64,000 bases of DNA, from positions 179,099 to 243,098 of the forward strand of contig NZ_BAGE01000048.1 in the NCBI RefSeq assembly GCF_000308675.1, in the 5' to 3' direction. The stretch is from Nocardia paucivorans NBRC 100373 (GTDB taxonomy: Bacteria > Actinomycetota > Actinomycetes > Mycobacteriales > Mycobacteriaceae). Of the stretch, positions 16,455-24,355 are shown piece after piece. Within the stretch, counting starts at the first letter, position 1; every line of letters begins with the position of its first letter. Made by a program: the position numbers and the translations under genes. Under the pieces are notes generated by a model that did no database searches, was not told where the DNA came from, and saw nothing but the letters and a program-made list of their open reading frames with translations.

Positions 16455-16778
16455 GTGCCAACCTATTCTTACGCCTGCACCCAGTGTGACAACCGCTTCG
16501 ATATCGTCCAGTCCTTCACCGACGAGGCGTTGACCGTGTGCTCCGAGTGCTCCGGGAAACTGCGCAAACTCTTCAACTCGGTGGGGATCGTTTTCAAGGG
16601 CAGCGGCTTCTACCGCACCGACAGCCGGGCCGGTTCGAGCACCGCCAGCGAACCCGCCAAGTCCGATAACGGCTCGAACAGCTCGACCACCAAGTCCGAG
16701 TCCACGTCAACGTCCACGTCAACGTCTACGTCAACGTCCACGTCGACGAGCACTACATCCTCCTCACCGGCCGCCTGA
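16455..16778 (+). CDS. FmdB-family zinc-ribbon protein with Ser-Thr repeat tail
   Basis: A 107-residue protein from GTG 16455, five bases after GGAGG. The N-terminus PTYSYACTQCDNRFDI and the following CSECSGKLRKLF give a CxxC...CxxC zinc ribbon of the FmdB/CxxC_CXXC_SSSS type. Its mycobacterial equivalent lies between the 5-FCL and SAF genes, as here. The last ~45 residues are low complexity, ending in a run of alternating Ser-Thr encoded by four 12-bp DNA repeats. The zinc ribbon suggests a chaperone- or redox-linked role; exact function unproven. Confidence 0.9.
   Translation: MPTYSYACTQCDNRFDIVQSFTDEALTVCSECSGKLRKLFNSVGIVFKGSGFYRTDSRAGSSTASEPAKSDNGSNSSTTKSESTSTSTSTSTSTSTSTSTTSSSPAA
16701..16748 (+). 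repeat. 4 x 12-bp tandem repeat coding (Ser-Thr) tail
   Basis: TCCACGTCAACG appears four times in register (the third copy with TCT, the fourth with TCG) inside the FmdB-like gene. The repeat keeps frame and encodes STST, so copy number can vary without breaking the protein. Confidence 0.9.
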
Positions 16779-16888
16779 TCCCACGAGTCGCTTCCGCGGA
16801 GTACGGTCCGCCGTCCACACCCCGGAAGTTGTCCACAACCGGTCGTTCACCTCGTCCGGCCCGCTGAACTCGGCCATACGCTCGGCGC

Positions 16889-17593
16889 ATGACTCGTGCA
16901 CGCGCCCCCATTCGCCCGGGTGGACAACTCCGCTTCCGACGTACGCTCGGCAACGGAGAAACCTGGCGCGACGTCTTCGCACATCGGCCGACCTGGGCCG
17001 ATGCACTCCTGGTGCGCCGCCTTCTGGCCGTCGTGTTCGCCACAGCCGCTGTGGTCCTGTGGTTTCGCGGCGATCCCGATGAAGCCCGTGTCGCCGTCGT
17101 CGTGGCGAGCCATGACCTCCCGCCCGGTCGCCTACTGGATCCGGCCGATCTGCGGATCACCAACCGGCCCGCCGAGACACTTCCCGCCGGCGCCGTCCAC
17201 GACCCGGCGCCGTTGACCGGTGCGATACTCACCGCAGCCCTACGGGCCGGGGAGATCGTCACCGATCTGCGGGTGGTCGGCCCCCGCCTGGCCGCGGTCG
17301 CCTCGGGGACCGAGAACGCCCGGATCGTGCCGATCCGACTGGCCGACGATGCGGTCACCGATGTGCTCCGCGCCGGGGACCGGGTGGACGTGGTGTCCGT
17401 CGAGAACAGCGAGACCGCCGCGGCCACCACACTGGCCACCGACGCGGCGGTGGTACTGGTCTCCGGATCACCCACCGAACCGGGCCCGGGCCGAGCAAAC
17501 GATCGGGTGGTACTCCTCGCCCTGGATTCCACCCGAGCCGCGGCCGTCGCCGCGGCCTCGCTGAACACTGCCCTCACAGTGGTGTTCCATTGA
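16889..17593 (+). CDS. SAF-domain membrane protein (RcpC/CpaB-like)
   Basis: A 234-residue protein with a basic N-terminus, a membrane anchor at ~42-59 (LLVRRLLAVVFATAAVVLWF) and an extracytoplasmic SAF domain starting VAVVVASHDLPPGRLLDPADL and continuing through AGEIVTDLRVVG. SAF domains of this kind occur in Flp-pilus assembly proteins (RcpC/CpaB), but no pilus genes are nearby, and the gene is a fixed member of the 5-FCL / FmdB / SAF cluster in mycolic-acid bacteria. Its function there is not established. A ~400-bp gap follows. Confidence 0.85.
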   Translation: MTRARAPIRPGGQLRFRRTLGNGETWRDVFAHRPTWADALLVRRLLAVVFATAAVVLWFRGDPDEARVAVVVASHDLPPGRLLDPADLRITNRPAETLPAGAVHDPAPLTGAILTAALRAGEIVTDLRVVGPRLAAVASGTENARIVPIRLADDAVTDVLRAGDRVDVVSVENSETAAATTLATDAAVVLVSGSPTEPGPGRANDRVVLLALDSTRAAAVAAASLNTALTVVFH

Positions 17594-17799
17594 CGAAAGC
17601 GAGCCGGAATGCCGCGACGGGTGTGCGACAACGTGACTCCCGAATATCACCGATATCGGGCCATATCACGGCTACACGAAGGCTCACCCTCGTGTCATCC
17701 CCCCTGGACATGACATCGACTGCGCAGGAAGGCCTTCCGGGGATACACAGCGCCCCGATGGCAATCTCCGGGCTATCCCATGTGATGGATTCTTTCCCC

Positions 17800-17825
17800 G
17801 GTGTCACGAAAAGGTGTCACGAAAA
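17800..17825. repeat. 2 x 13-bp tandem repeat
   Basis: GGTGTCACGAAAA is present twice without a gap (17800-17812, 17813-17825). It lies in the gap after the SAF gene; no function is apparent. Confidence 0.75.
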
Positions 17826-17945
17826 ATCGATTGCGCCGTGTTTGCCCACCGGAGGTGCGGCCCATCGCGCCGCCATACGACCCGATAAAAAATTTTGTCG
17901 CTTCGACCTTTTCGGAGCATCAAGTCGCTATCCTCGTGCGTGAGG

Positions 17946-17973
17946 GCGGGTCTCCCGGAAACGGGAGACCCGC
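17946..17973 (-). terminator. strong hairpin terminator after the conservon operon
   Basis: GCGGGTCTCCCG and CGGGAGACCCGC form a perfect 12-bp stem with a 4-base loop, 22 bp beyond the stop of the last conservon gene. No U-tract follows on either strand, as usual for actinobacterial terminators. It may also stop rightward transcripts from the SAF gene. Confidence 0.85.
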
Positions 17974-17995
17974 TCATCGCCACTTCTGGGGCAGT

Positions 17996-18904
17996 TCAGC
18001 GCAGCGTTTCGGCCACGGAGGCCGGACGTTTCCTGGGCAACGACCCGGTCGGCCAAGGATCCCGCTGATCCGAATCATCGGTGTCGGCGTCCTTCTTGCC
18101 CTCGGTCTTCCTTTTCACGCGATCCTCGACCACGGTGGCCATTTCGGTGTTCCGGCGATCCGGCGCCACCAGCACGGCGGTGATCGGCACCGCCAACGAC
18201 AGCATGCCCACGACGAATGCGGGGAACGCGAAACCGAACAGTTCCTGTCCGTGCGACGAACCGGCCGACTCGTCCACGATGAATTCCAGTCCCAGGACAC
18301 CGAGGTGGTAGTACGCGATCACCCCCAGGGCGAACGCCATAACCGTGCCGATCCGGGCCAGGGGGAACCGGTACACCTGGAACAACCACAGACACAGCGA
18401 GGAGGCGAGGGTGCCGACCACGACGGCCAGGGCGAACAGCCAGGGAGTCACCTCGACCCGGCCGTGGAAATCCACCGAATCCAGCATCTCGTACAGCATG
18501 ATGGCCAGGAACACCGCGAACGCCACCGCGCCGCCGGCCAGCCGCCGCGGCCGAAACTCCCGTCCGGCGATCATCATCGCGACGAATACCGCCAATACGG
18601 CCATCCCGCCGGAGGTGATCAACTTCCCCGGGTCGTAGCGCAGTACGTCCCCACCCGGTAACGACAGCCCGAGCAGCGACACCACCGTGGCCACCCAAAT
18701 ACCGACCCCGCCGATCGCCACCGCGGCGGCGGCCACCCACACAGGACGGAACCGAATCGACCGGCGTGCGTTCACGCCGCACGCCAAACCAACCGTCATA
18801 CCGACCACCGAGACGCCGAACACCAGAACGGGCAGCCAATACCCCATCGTGAACAGCTCGACATTCACCTCGCTCGCGGCCGTCAGCCGCTGGGTGTCAG
18901 CCAT
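17996..18904 (-). CDS. MHYT-like polytopic membrane protein with degenerate motifs
   Basis: A 302-residue protein from ATG 18904 with seven or so membrane segments and a charged cytoplasmic tail. The fold signature of MHYT-domain proteins is recognisable (LPVLVFGVSVVGMTVGLACG, then AVAIGGVGIW), but the motif positions read GIWVATVVSLLG (residues 68-79), YEMLDSV and YYHLGVLG, where MHYT proteins carry Met-His pairs proposed to bind a metal. Most of the ligand residues are therefore lost. It overlaps the cvnD stop by 8 bp and is the fifth gene of the conservon, so it probably works with that signalling complex at the membrane. Confidence 0.75.
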   Translation of the reverse strand: MADTQRLTAASEVNVELFTMGYWLPVLVFGVSVVGMTVGLACGVNARRSIRFRPVWVAAAAVAIGGVGIWVATVVSLLGLSLPGGDVLRYDPGKLITSGGMAVLAVFVAMMIAGREFRPRRLAGGAVAFAVFLAIMLYEMLDSVDFHGRVEVTPWLFALAVVVGTLASSLCLWLFQVYRFPLARIGTVMAFALGVIAYYHLGVLGLEFIVDESAGSSHGQELFGFAFPAFVVGMLSLAVPITAVLVAPDRRNTEMATVVEDRVKRKTEGKKDADTDDSDQRDPWPTGSLPRKRPASVAETLR

Positions 18905-19529
18905 GCCGGGAGACCTTTCCGAACTCCGCTTCCTGTAGCCGGGAAATCGCGTATTCCGTGACCGCGGCCAGTGTTTGGCGCACTTCCACCGCATTACGCG
19001 CATCGATATCGACGATCGGCACACCCTCCCGCACCGCCAGCGCCTCCCGGAGTTCCGCCATCGGGAACCGTGGTGCGCCCGGGAACCGGTTGACCGCCAC
19101 CAGGAACGGCAGTTTGCGTGCCTCGAAGAAATCCACCGCCGCGAAACTGTCCTCCAGCCTGCGGGTGTCGACCAGCACCACCGCGCCGATGGCGCCGCGA
19201 ACCAGGTCGTCCCACATGAACCAGAACCGACGTTGCCCGGGGGTGCCGAACAGGTAGAGCGTCAGATTCCCCGGCAGGATGATGCGCCCGAAATCCATGG
19301 CGACCGTGGTGGTCGTCTTGTCCGGGGTGTCGGCGAGATCGTCGACACCATCGGAAAAGCTGGTCACCATGGCCTCGGTGCGCAAGGGGACGATCTCGGA
19401 AACCGCATCCACGAAAGTGGTCTTACCCGCCCCGAAACCACCGGCGACGACAATCTTGGTCGAAGCGGGGCGCTCTCGGTCGTGGGGCGCGGCGGTGGTG
19501 TCGGCGTTCCTATAGGGCACGGAGTCCAC
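18897..19529 (-). CDS. cvnD: conservon GTP-binding protein CvnD
   Basis: A 210-residue small Ras-like GTPase of the conservon type. The P-loop GGFGAGKTT lies at ~30-38, followed by TVAMDFGRI and the G3-equivalent LFGTPGQRRFWFMW (the catalytic Gln/His region is GTPGQ), and VNRFPGA replaces the usual NKxD. In Streptomyces, CvnA-D form a membrane complex in which CvnD exchanges nucleotide in response to the CvnA sensor. It overlaps cvnC by 20 bp and the MHYT-like gene by 8 bp, indicating tight translational coupling. Confidence 0.93.
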   Translation of the reverse strand: MDSVPYRNADTTAAPHDRERPASTKIVVAGGFGAGKTTFVDAVSEIVPLRTEAMVTSFSDGVDDLADTPDKTTTTVAMDFGRIILPGNLTLYLFGTPGQRRFWFMWDDLVRGAIGAVVLVDTRRLEDSFAAVDFFEARKLPFLVAVNRFPGAPRFPMAELREALAVREGVPIVDIDARNAVEVRQTLAAVTEYAISRLQEAEFGKVSRHG

Positions 19530-19884
19530 GCAATGTCCTCTCCATCAGGGAACGGCGTTCGTCGTAACTCGACTTCTCGCTCATGGTCGAATGCACGCGT
19601 AGATTTCCGTCCACGACGAGGTCACCGATGACCACACGGACCATGCCGAGCGAACGGTCCAGGTGCGCGGCGATTTCGGCGACCGACAATCGATGTACGG
19701 CGAGGCGGAGAATCTCCATCCGAATATCTCCGGCGCCGCGGTCGACATGAGCGTGATAGGAAATCGTTTCGACCACCGCCTCGATGGGCAGGTCGACGGC
19801 GGGTTCCGTACGACCGGCGGTCAGGGCGTACGGACGGACGCGATTGGCGGAACGGTTCTGTGGCCCGGGGCCGTAATCGGACAT
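19510..19884 (-). CDS. cvnC: conservon DUF742 protein CvnC
   Basis: A 124-residue DUF742 protein. The family opening NRVRPYALTAGRTEP and the winged-helix-like LSVAEIAAHLDRSLGMVRVVIGDL are both clear. It lies between the roadblock protein (7 bp upstream) and CvnD (20-bp overlap). CvnC proteins interact with the other conservon members; the wHTH-like region suggests protein or DNA contacts, not demonstrated here. Confidence 0.92.
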   Translation of the reverse strand: MSDYGPGPQNRSANRVRPYALTAGRTEPAVDLPIEAVVETISYHAHVDRGAGDIRMEILRLAVHRLSVAEIAAHLDRSLGMVRVVIGDLVVDGNLRVHSTMSEKSSYDERRSLMERTLRGLRAL

Positions 19885-19891
19885 GGCCTAC

Positions 19892-20299
19892 TCAAACAGT
19901 GGAACGGGCGGTCGCGCTGACCACTGAGCCGACCCGGTCGACCAGTAGCGCCATCTCGTAGCCGATACGGCCGATATCGTGCTGTTTATTGGCCAGAACG
20001 GCCAGGTGCGAGCCATTGCCCACACTCATCACCAATAAGTAGCCGCGCTGCATCTCCACAATGGACTGCATCACCTTGCCACCGTCGAAAAGCTGAGCTG
20101 CGCCGCTCGAGAGACTCGCCAGTCCGGCGGTGACGGCCGCGAGCTGTTCGGCCCGGTCCTCGGGCAGGTGTGGACTGGTGGCCTGCAACAGCCCGTCCGC
20201 GGAGACCAGGACGGAGTGGGAAACGCCCGGGACCTCCCGGGTGAACCGGGCCACCAGCCAGTTGAGGTTCTCGTCCGTGCCGCTCTTCGGATTGGTCAT
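19892..20299 (-). CDS. cvnB: conservon roadblock/LC7 protein CvnB
   Basis: A 135-residue roadblock/LC7-fold protein (NLNWLVARFTREVPGVSHSV, then GLASLSSGAAQLFDGGKV and YLLVMSVGNGSHLAVLA). Such proteins act as GTPase-activating or scaffold partners of small bacterial GTPases, here CvnD. Its ATG overlaps the cvnA stop (ATGA). Confidence 0.93.
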   Translation of the reverse strand: MTNPKSGTDENLNWLVARFTREVPGVSHSVLVSADGLLQATSPHLPEDRAEQLAAVTAGLASLSSGAAQLFDGGKVMQSIVEMQRGYLLVMSVGNGSHLAVLANKQHDIGRIGYEMALLVDRVGSVVSATARSTV

Positions 20300-23200
20300 G
20301 CAAGCCCTCCATCGTTGTTCTGTGCATGGGCCCGTCCACTGCGGACGCCACTGAGATGTCTGGTCAGGCTGTTCCGGATCTCCTCCGGGTTACGTGGGGC
20401 TTCTTCCTCGACAGGTGCCAGACCCCCGGGTACCAGCTGTGCGCCGGGGCGGCGGATCGGCAGGCCGCCTGTGGTTCGGGAGGTGGAGGTCGGTTTGGCG
20501 GCGTCCTCGGCGGCAAGCCAACCGTCGTCCCCGGGGGACGACCAGCTCCGGCCGGGTGTGTCCGCAGCGGCGGGCTCGACCAACCATTCCGAAACCATGC
20601 GCTGATAGATCGGGGTGGGAGACTCACCGGTCACCGGTTGCAGCCGGTGGGAACCGGTGGTTGTCGGATTCGGCTCGAACGAGGGGCGTTCCGCACCGGT
20701 ATCCGTCTCGTCGCGATCGAATCCGGACCGCCAGGACGATGGGTCCGAGGGCGTGGTCCGGGAGGGTAGCGACCATTCGGAGCTCGGGTTCGCCGTGGTC
20801 ATCCCCGAACGGACGGTATCGCGTTCGGGTTCCGGTTCGAGGCTCACCTCCGGATAGGACTGTGTCTTGTAGGCCTCCGACCACAAACCGGTCGGCTCCT
20901 CCGGATCCGCGTCGAACGATCCGTCGCTCCCGGTCGTGGTCTCGGCTTCTCCGAACGCCGAAAACGCCGGCGACTCCGATTCCGGACGCCTGCGCATCGG
21001 CAGACCGGAACTGCTTCGCGGGGTGATTCCCGCGCCGGCCGCGCCGTGTTCGTGGTCGTCGAAAGTGGTGCCCGGGTTCGTGGACCACATCCCGCCGCCC
21101 GTAAGGGCGGAATCGGCCGGGCGATTCGTCGCGGACGACCCGAACGAGGTGGCCGGGGCCGGTGTATCGGTGCCTCGGTTCATCGGGCGACGCTGCGGCA
21201 GCGCGAACTCACCGGTACCGAACGCAGATTTGTCCGCCGACGATCCCACCGGGGTGGGGGTATTCGGCGGGTTCGACGGGTTCGACGGGAAGGAGCCGCC
21301 GCGGGGCAGCAGCGGTTCGGCGAAACGCGCAGGCTGTTGCGTCTGCGCCGACGTCCGGGTGGACGGATCCGGTACGACCGACAACGCACGCTGGGTCGCC
21401 GCGGGACGGTCGAACGCCGGGTCGGGCGCCCCGCCGAGCGCAGGAGACAGGTCCTCGGCCGCCGCACCGGTATCGGGGGCGACCAGCGCGCCGGGCAGAT
21501 GCACGCTCGCGGTGATACCCGGCTGCTGCGCCATGATGGACGTGCGCCGCAGCCCGACCGTGATCGAGTGGCGTTTCGCCAACCGGCCGACGACGAACAG
21601 GCCCATACGGCGGGCGGTTTCGACATCGATCTGTCCACCGGAGGCCAGGCGGGCATTGATGGCCTGGAGGTCCTCTGCCGACATACCGAGGCCGCGGTCG
21701 GTGATCTCGATCAGATAGCCACCATCCACCGCACGTGAAACCGTTACGGCCACCGGAGCACTGGGGGGTGAATAGCGCAATGCGTTATCGATCAGCTCGG
21801 CCAGCAGATGCTCGATGTCGACCGCTACCTCACCGGCGACGACGCCCTCGGGCACATTGCCGATTTCGACGCGCTGGTAGTCCTCGACCTGGGAAACCGC
21901 GGACCAGAGCATATCCGTCAGCGGTACCGGCGGCAGCACCCCCCGACGCAGCGGCGTGCCGGCGAGCACCAGCAGATTGTCACCATTGCGACGCATTCGG
22001 GTGGCCAGATGGTCGAGTCGGAACAGGCTCTGCAACCGGCCGGGGTCGTCCTCGTCGTGTTCGAGTTCCTCGATCAGCGCCAGCTGCTGCTCCACCAGGG
22101 TCTGGCTGCGCCGGGACAGGGTCTCGAACATATTGCCGATCTGCAGGCGCAATCGGGCCTGTTCGGCCGCCAGCTCGAGTGCCTGCTCGTGGATTTCGTC
22201 GACCGCGCGGGCCAGCTGACCGATCTCGTCCTCGCCCTGGACATCGACCGGCTCGACCTGGGGGGTGGCGCCACCGCTGCGCACCACGGCGAGTTCGTCG
22301 GGCAGTTTCACATGGGCGACCTCGAGCGCATCGCGGCGCAGGCGGCGCACCGGGACGACCAGGGTACGAGCCACCGCCAGTGCCAGCGCCAGACCGGCCA
22401 AGAGCACCGCGACGACCAGCGCGGACTCGCGCAACGCGCTGTTTCGGGCCTCGATGGTGCTGTCGTACAGGGAGGTGTCGACGACCCGGATCAGGTGATC
22501 GGTTATGGAGTTGTAGGTGTCGGCGCTGATCCGCAGGGAGTCGCGCACGGCCGGATCGGCCGCCGAATCGGGAGTGTTTTGACCGAAGGCCGTCAAGCGG
22601 GTCTGCACGGCGTCGAGCAGGGTGCGCACACCCTCCATGTCATCCGGCCTGACCTGCCCGTACAGGGAGATCATCGTCAGCTCGGCGCCCCCGGAGGTCA
22701 GTACCCGGGCCCGCATGCTCGGATTGTTCGCCGCGTCGGGGGAACCGAGCGCCATCCGCTGGACGGTCAGCTGTCGGCGCGCGTTCTGGATCGTGGTCAG
22801 CTGCTGGAAATACCGCTGGATATCGAGGTCTTCGACGGTGGGCGACAGCATCAGCGCATTGCCCAACCGCGCCGCGATCTCATCGGCGTGGTCGGCCATC
22901 ATGGCGGGCGACCCGTTACGCAGACTGTTGCGCATGGTGGAGCCGAGTGCCACAGCGGCGGCGACCTCGGTCTTCACCTCACCGGTGACATCCGCTTCGC
23001 CCAGGGCGTTCTCCAGATCGGTGAGCGCGGAGTTGAAGGCGGTGAGCGCGGCCTCGGTCTCCGGACTCGTCGTGGCGGTCCGACCGGCGACGGTGGTGAG
23101 GGCGAGTTGTTCGGTGGCGGCACCGTAACGGACCAGCGGCTCGATGATCTCGGACTGTTCGGTGGCGGCGCCGAGCATCTCGAGAGCACGCAGCTCGTTG

Positions 23201-23319
23201 TTGATACGCAGGACCGCGAAGACGGTGGCCAACAGAACGGGCAGCACGAGCACGATGCCGACCTTGCGGGTGACCGACCAGTTGGACAGATTGAATTGCC
23301 AGAATCGCGGTGCTTCCAT
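20296..23319 (-). CDS. cvnA: conservon sensor histidine kinase-like protein CvnA
   Basis: A 1007-residue sensor from ATG 23319 (GAGGCGG just upstream; the frame is open earlier, to 23550, but the extra sequence looks non-coding). Membrane segment at ~17-37, nitrate/nitrite-sensor-like extracellular helices (~40-310), second membrane segment (~315-340), a HAMP-like linker, a dimerisation helix with LFRLDHLATRMRR and an HATPase_c domain with LAELIDNALRYSPP and ITDRGLGMSAEDL. The last ~350 residues are Pro/Ser/Thr/Gly-rich and disordered. In conservons this kinase-like protein gates CvnB-D. No cognate response regulator is in the operon. Confidence 0.93.
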   Translation of the reverse strand: MEAPRFWQFNLSNWSVTRKVGIVLVLPVLLATVFAVLRINNELRALEMLGAATEQSEIIEPLVRYGAATEQLALTTVAGRTATTSPETEAALTAFNSALTDLENALGEADVTGEVKTEVAAAVALGSTMRNSLRNGSPAMMADHADEIAARLGNALMLSPTVEDLDIQRYFQQLTTIQNARRQLTVQRMALGSPDAANNPSMRARVLTSGGAELTMISLYGQVRPDDMEGVRTLLDAVQTRLTAFGQNTPDSAADPAVRDSLRISADTYNSITDHLIRVVDTSLYDSTIEARNSALRESALVVAVLLAGLALALAVARTLVVPVRRLRRDALEVAHVKLPDELAVVRSGGATPQVEPVDVQGEDEIGQLARAVDEIHEQALELAAEQARLRLQIGNMFETLSRRSQTLVEQQLALIEELEHDEDDPGRLQSLFRLDHLATRMRRNGDNLLVLAGTPLRRGVLPPVPLTDMLWSAVSQVEDYQRVEIGNVPEGVVAGEVAVDIEHLLAELIDNALRYSPPSAPVAVTVSRAVDGGYLIEITDRGLGMSAEDLQAINARLASGGQIDVETARRMGLFVVGRLAKRHSITVGLRRTSIMAQQPGITASVHLPGALVAPDTGAAAEDLSPALGGAPDPAFDRPAATQRALSVVPDPSTRTSAQTQQPARFAEPLLPRGGSFPSNPSNPPNTPTPVGSSADKSAFGTGEFALPQRRPMNRGTDTPAPATSFGSSATNRPADSALTGGGMWSTNPGTTFDDHEHGAAGAGITPRSSSGLPMRRRPESESPAFSAFGEAETTTGSDGSFDADPEEPTGLWSEAYKTQSYPEVSLEPEPERDTVRSGMTTANPSSEWSLPSRTTPSDPSSWRSGFDRDETDTGAERPSFEPNPTTTGSHRLQPVTGESPTPIYQRMVSEWLVEPAAADTPGRSWSSPGDDGWLAAEDAAKPTSTSRTTGGLPIRRPGAQLVPGGLAPVEEEAPRNPEEIRNSLTRHLSGVRSGRAHAQNNDGGLA

Positions 23320-23615
23320 CCGCCTCTGTCGCCTCCGCATCACGAACGACCTCGTGTGGCATTGGTGCTGTTCGCGTTTACGGTTCCCACCGCACGGAAC
23401 CAACCAGAGGTCTGTTTTTTCCCGCTCGGAACATACCGCGCACAGTAGATAACGGCAATCGCTGACCTTATCCTTTTTATCCTTGAAAATACTTGGACGG
23501 AATACCTTTCGAGGCCTGCCGGTTCTGTGTGCGCATACACCGGTAAACAACGAATGAGCCAGGTCACGCCCACTGTCACGATAGGGAAAAAGTGACGGAC
23601 GGCGTGTTTCGACCT

Positions 23616-23634
23616 CCTCTCAGATGCCTCTCAG
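23616..23634 (+). promoter_or_regulatory. MprA box upstream of mprA
   Basis: Two identical octamers CCTCTCAG at 23616-23623 and 23627-23634 are separated by 3 bp, the arrangement known for MprA boxes (two octameric direct repeats spaced by 3). It lies 22 bp before the mprA start and implies autoregulation of mprAB. Confidence 0.85.
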
Positions 23635-23656
23635 TCGATACGTTCAAACTGGAGGC

Positions 23657-24343
23657 ATGCGCATTCTGGTAGTCGACGACGATCGTGCCGTGCGAGAATC
23701 GCTGCGCCGATCGCTGACCTTCAACGGCTACACCGTCGATCTGGCAGTGGACGGTCTCGACGCTTTGGAGAAGGCCGCCGGCCAACGACCGGACGCACTC
23801 GTCCTGGATGTGATGATGCCGCGACTGGACGGTCTCGAGGTGTGCCGCCGGTTACGCAGCACCGGTGACGATCTACCGATCCTGGTCCTCACCGCCCGCG
23901 ACTCGGTATCCGAACGCGTGGCCGGCCTCGACGCCGGCGCCGATGATTACCTACCGAAACCGTTCGCGCTGGAGGAACTGCTCGCGCGACTGCGCGCCCT
24001 GCTGCGCCGCCGGGCCTCGGGCCCCGACGACGACTCCGAAACCATGCGGTTCGCCGATCTGTCGCTGGACCCGGTTACCCGGGAGGTGTCCCGGGGCAAC
24101 CGTGCGATCTCGTTGACCCGCACCGAATTCTCACTGCTGGAAATGTTGATGGCGAATCCGCGCCGAGTGCTCACCCGAGGACGCATCCTGGAGGAGGTCT
24201 GGGGCTACGACTTCCCCACCTCTGGTAACGCGCTGGAGGTCTACATCGGCTACCTGCGTCGCAAGACCGAGGCCGACGGTGAGCCCCGCCTCATCCACAC
24301 CGTGCGCGGTGTCGGTTACGTTCTGCGCGAAACCCCGCCGTAA
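23657..24343 (+). CDS. mprA: two-component response regulator MprA
   Basis: A 228-residue OmpR/PhoB-type regulator from ATG 23657, preceded by GGAGG. The receiver domain has acidic residues in VVDDD, phospho-acceptor D51 in VLDVMMPRLDG, the T of VLTARD and the K of LPKPF. The DNA-binding winged helix follows (LTRTEFSLLEMLMANPRRVLTR, then RRKTEADGEPRLIHTVRGVGYVLR). In M. tuberculosis MprA responds to envelope stress and controls mprAB, pepD and sigma-factor genes. The same order mprA-mprB-pepD-moaB2 is present here. Confidence 0.95.
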   Translation: MRILVVDDDRAVRESLRRSLTFNGYTVDLAVDGLDALEKAAGQRPDALVLDVMMPRLDGLEVCRRLRSTGDDLPILVLTARDSVSERVAGLDAGADDYLPKPFALEELLARLRALLRRRASGPDDDSETMRFADLSLDPVTREVSRGNRAISLTRTEFSLLEMLMANPRRVLTRGRILEEVWGYDFPTSGNALEVYIGYLRRKTEADGEPRLIHTVRGVGYVLRETPP

Positions 24344-24355
24344 GCTGCGTCCGCA

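Larger units (their letters stand above)
17594..17995. other. intergenic region with direct repeat and terminator
   Basis: About 400 bp between the SAF gene and the 3' end of the leftward conservon operon. It holds a 13-bp tandem repeat (17800-17825), an A/T-rich patch around 17880-17900 and a strong hairpin (17946-17973). No gene seen. In mycobacteria mscL lies between moaB2 and this cluster; no mscL was found here. Confidence 0.6.
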
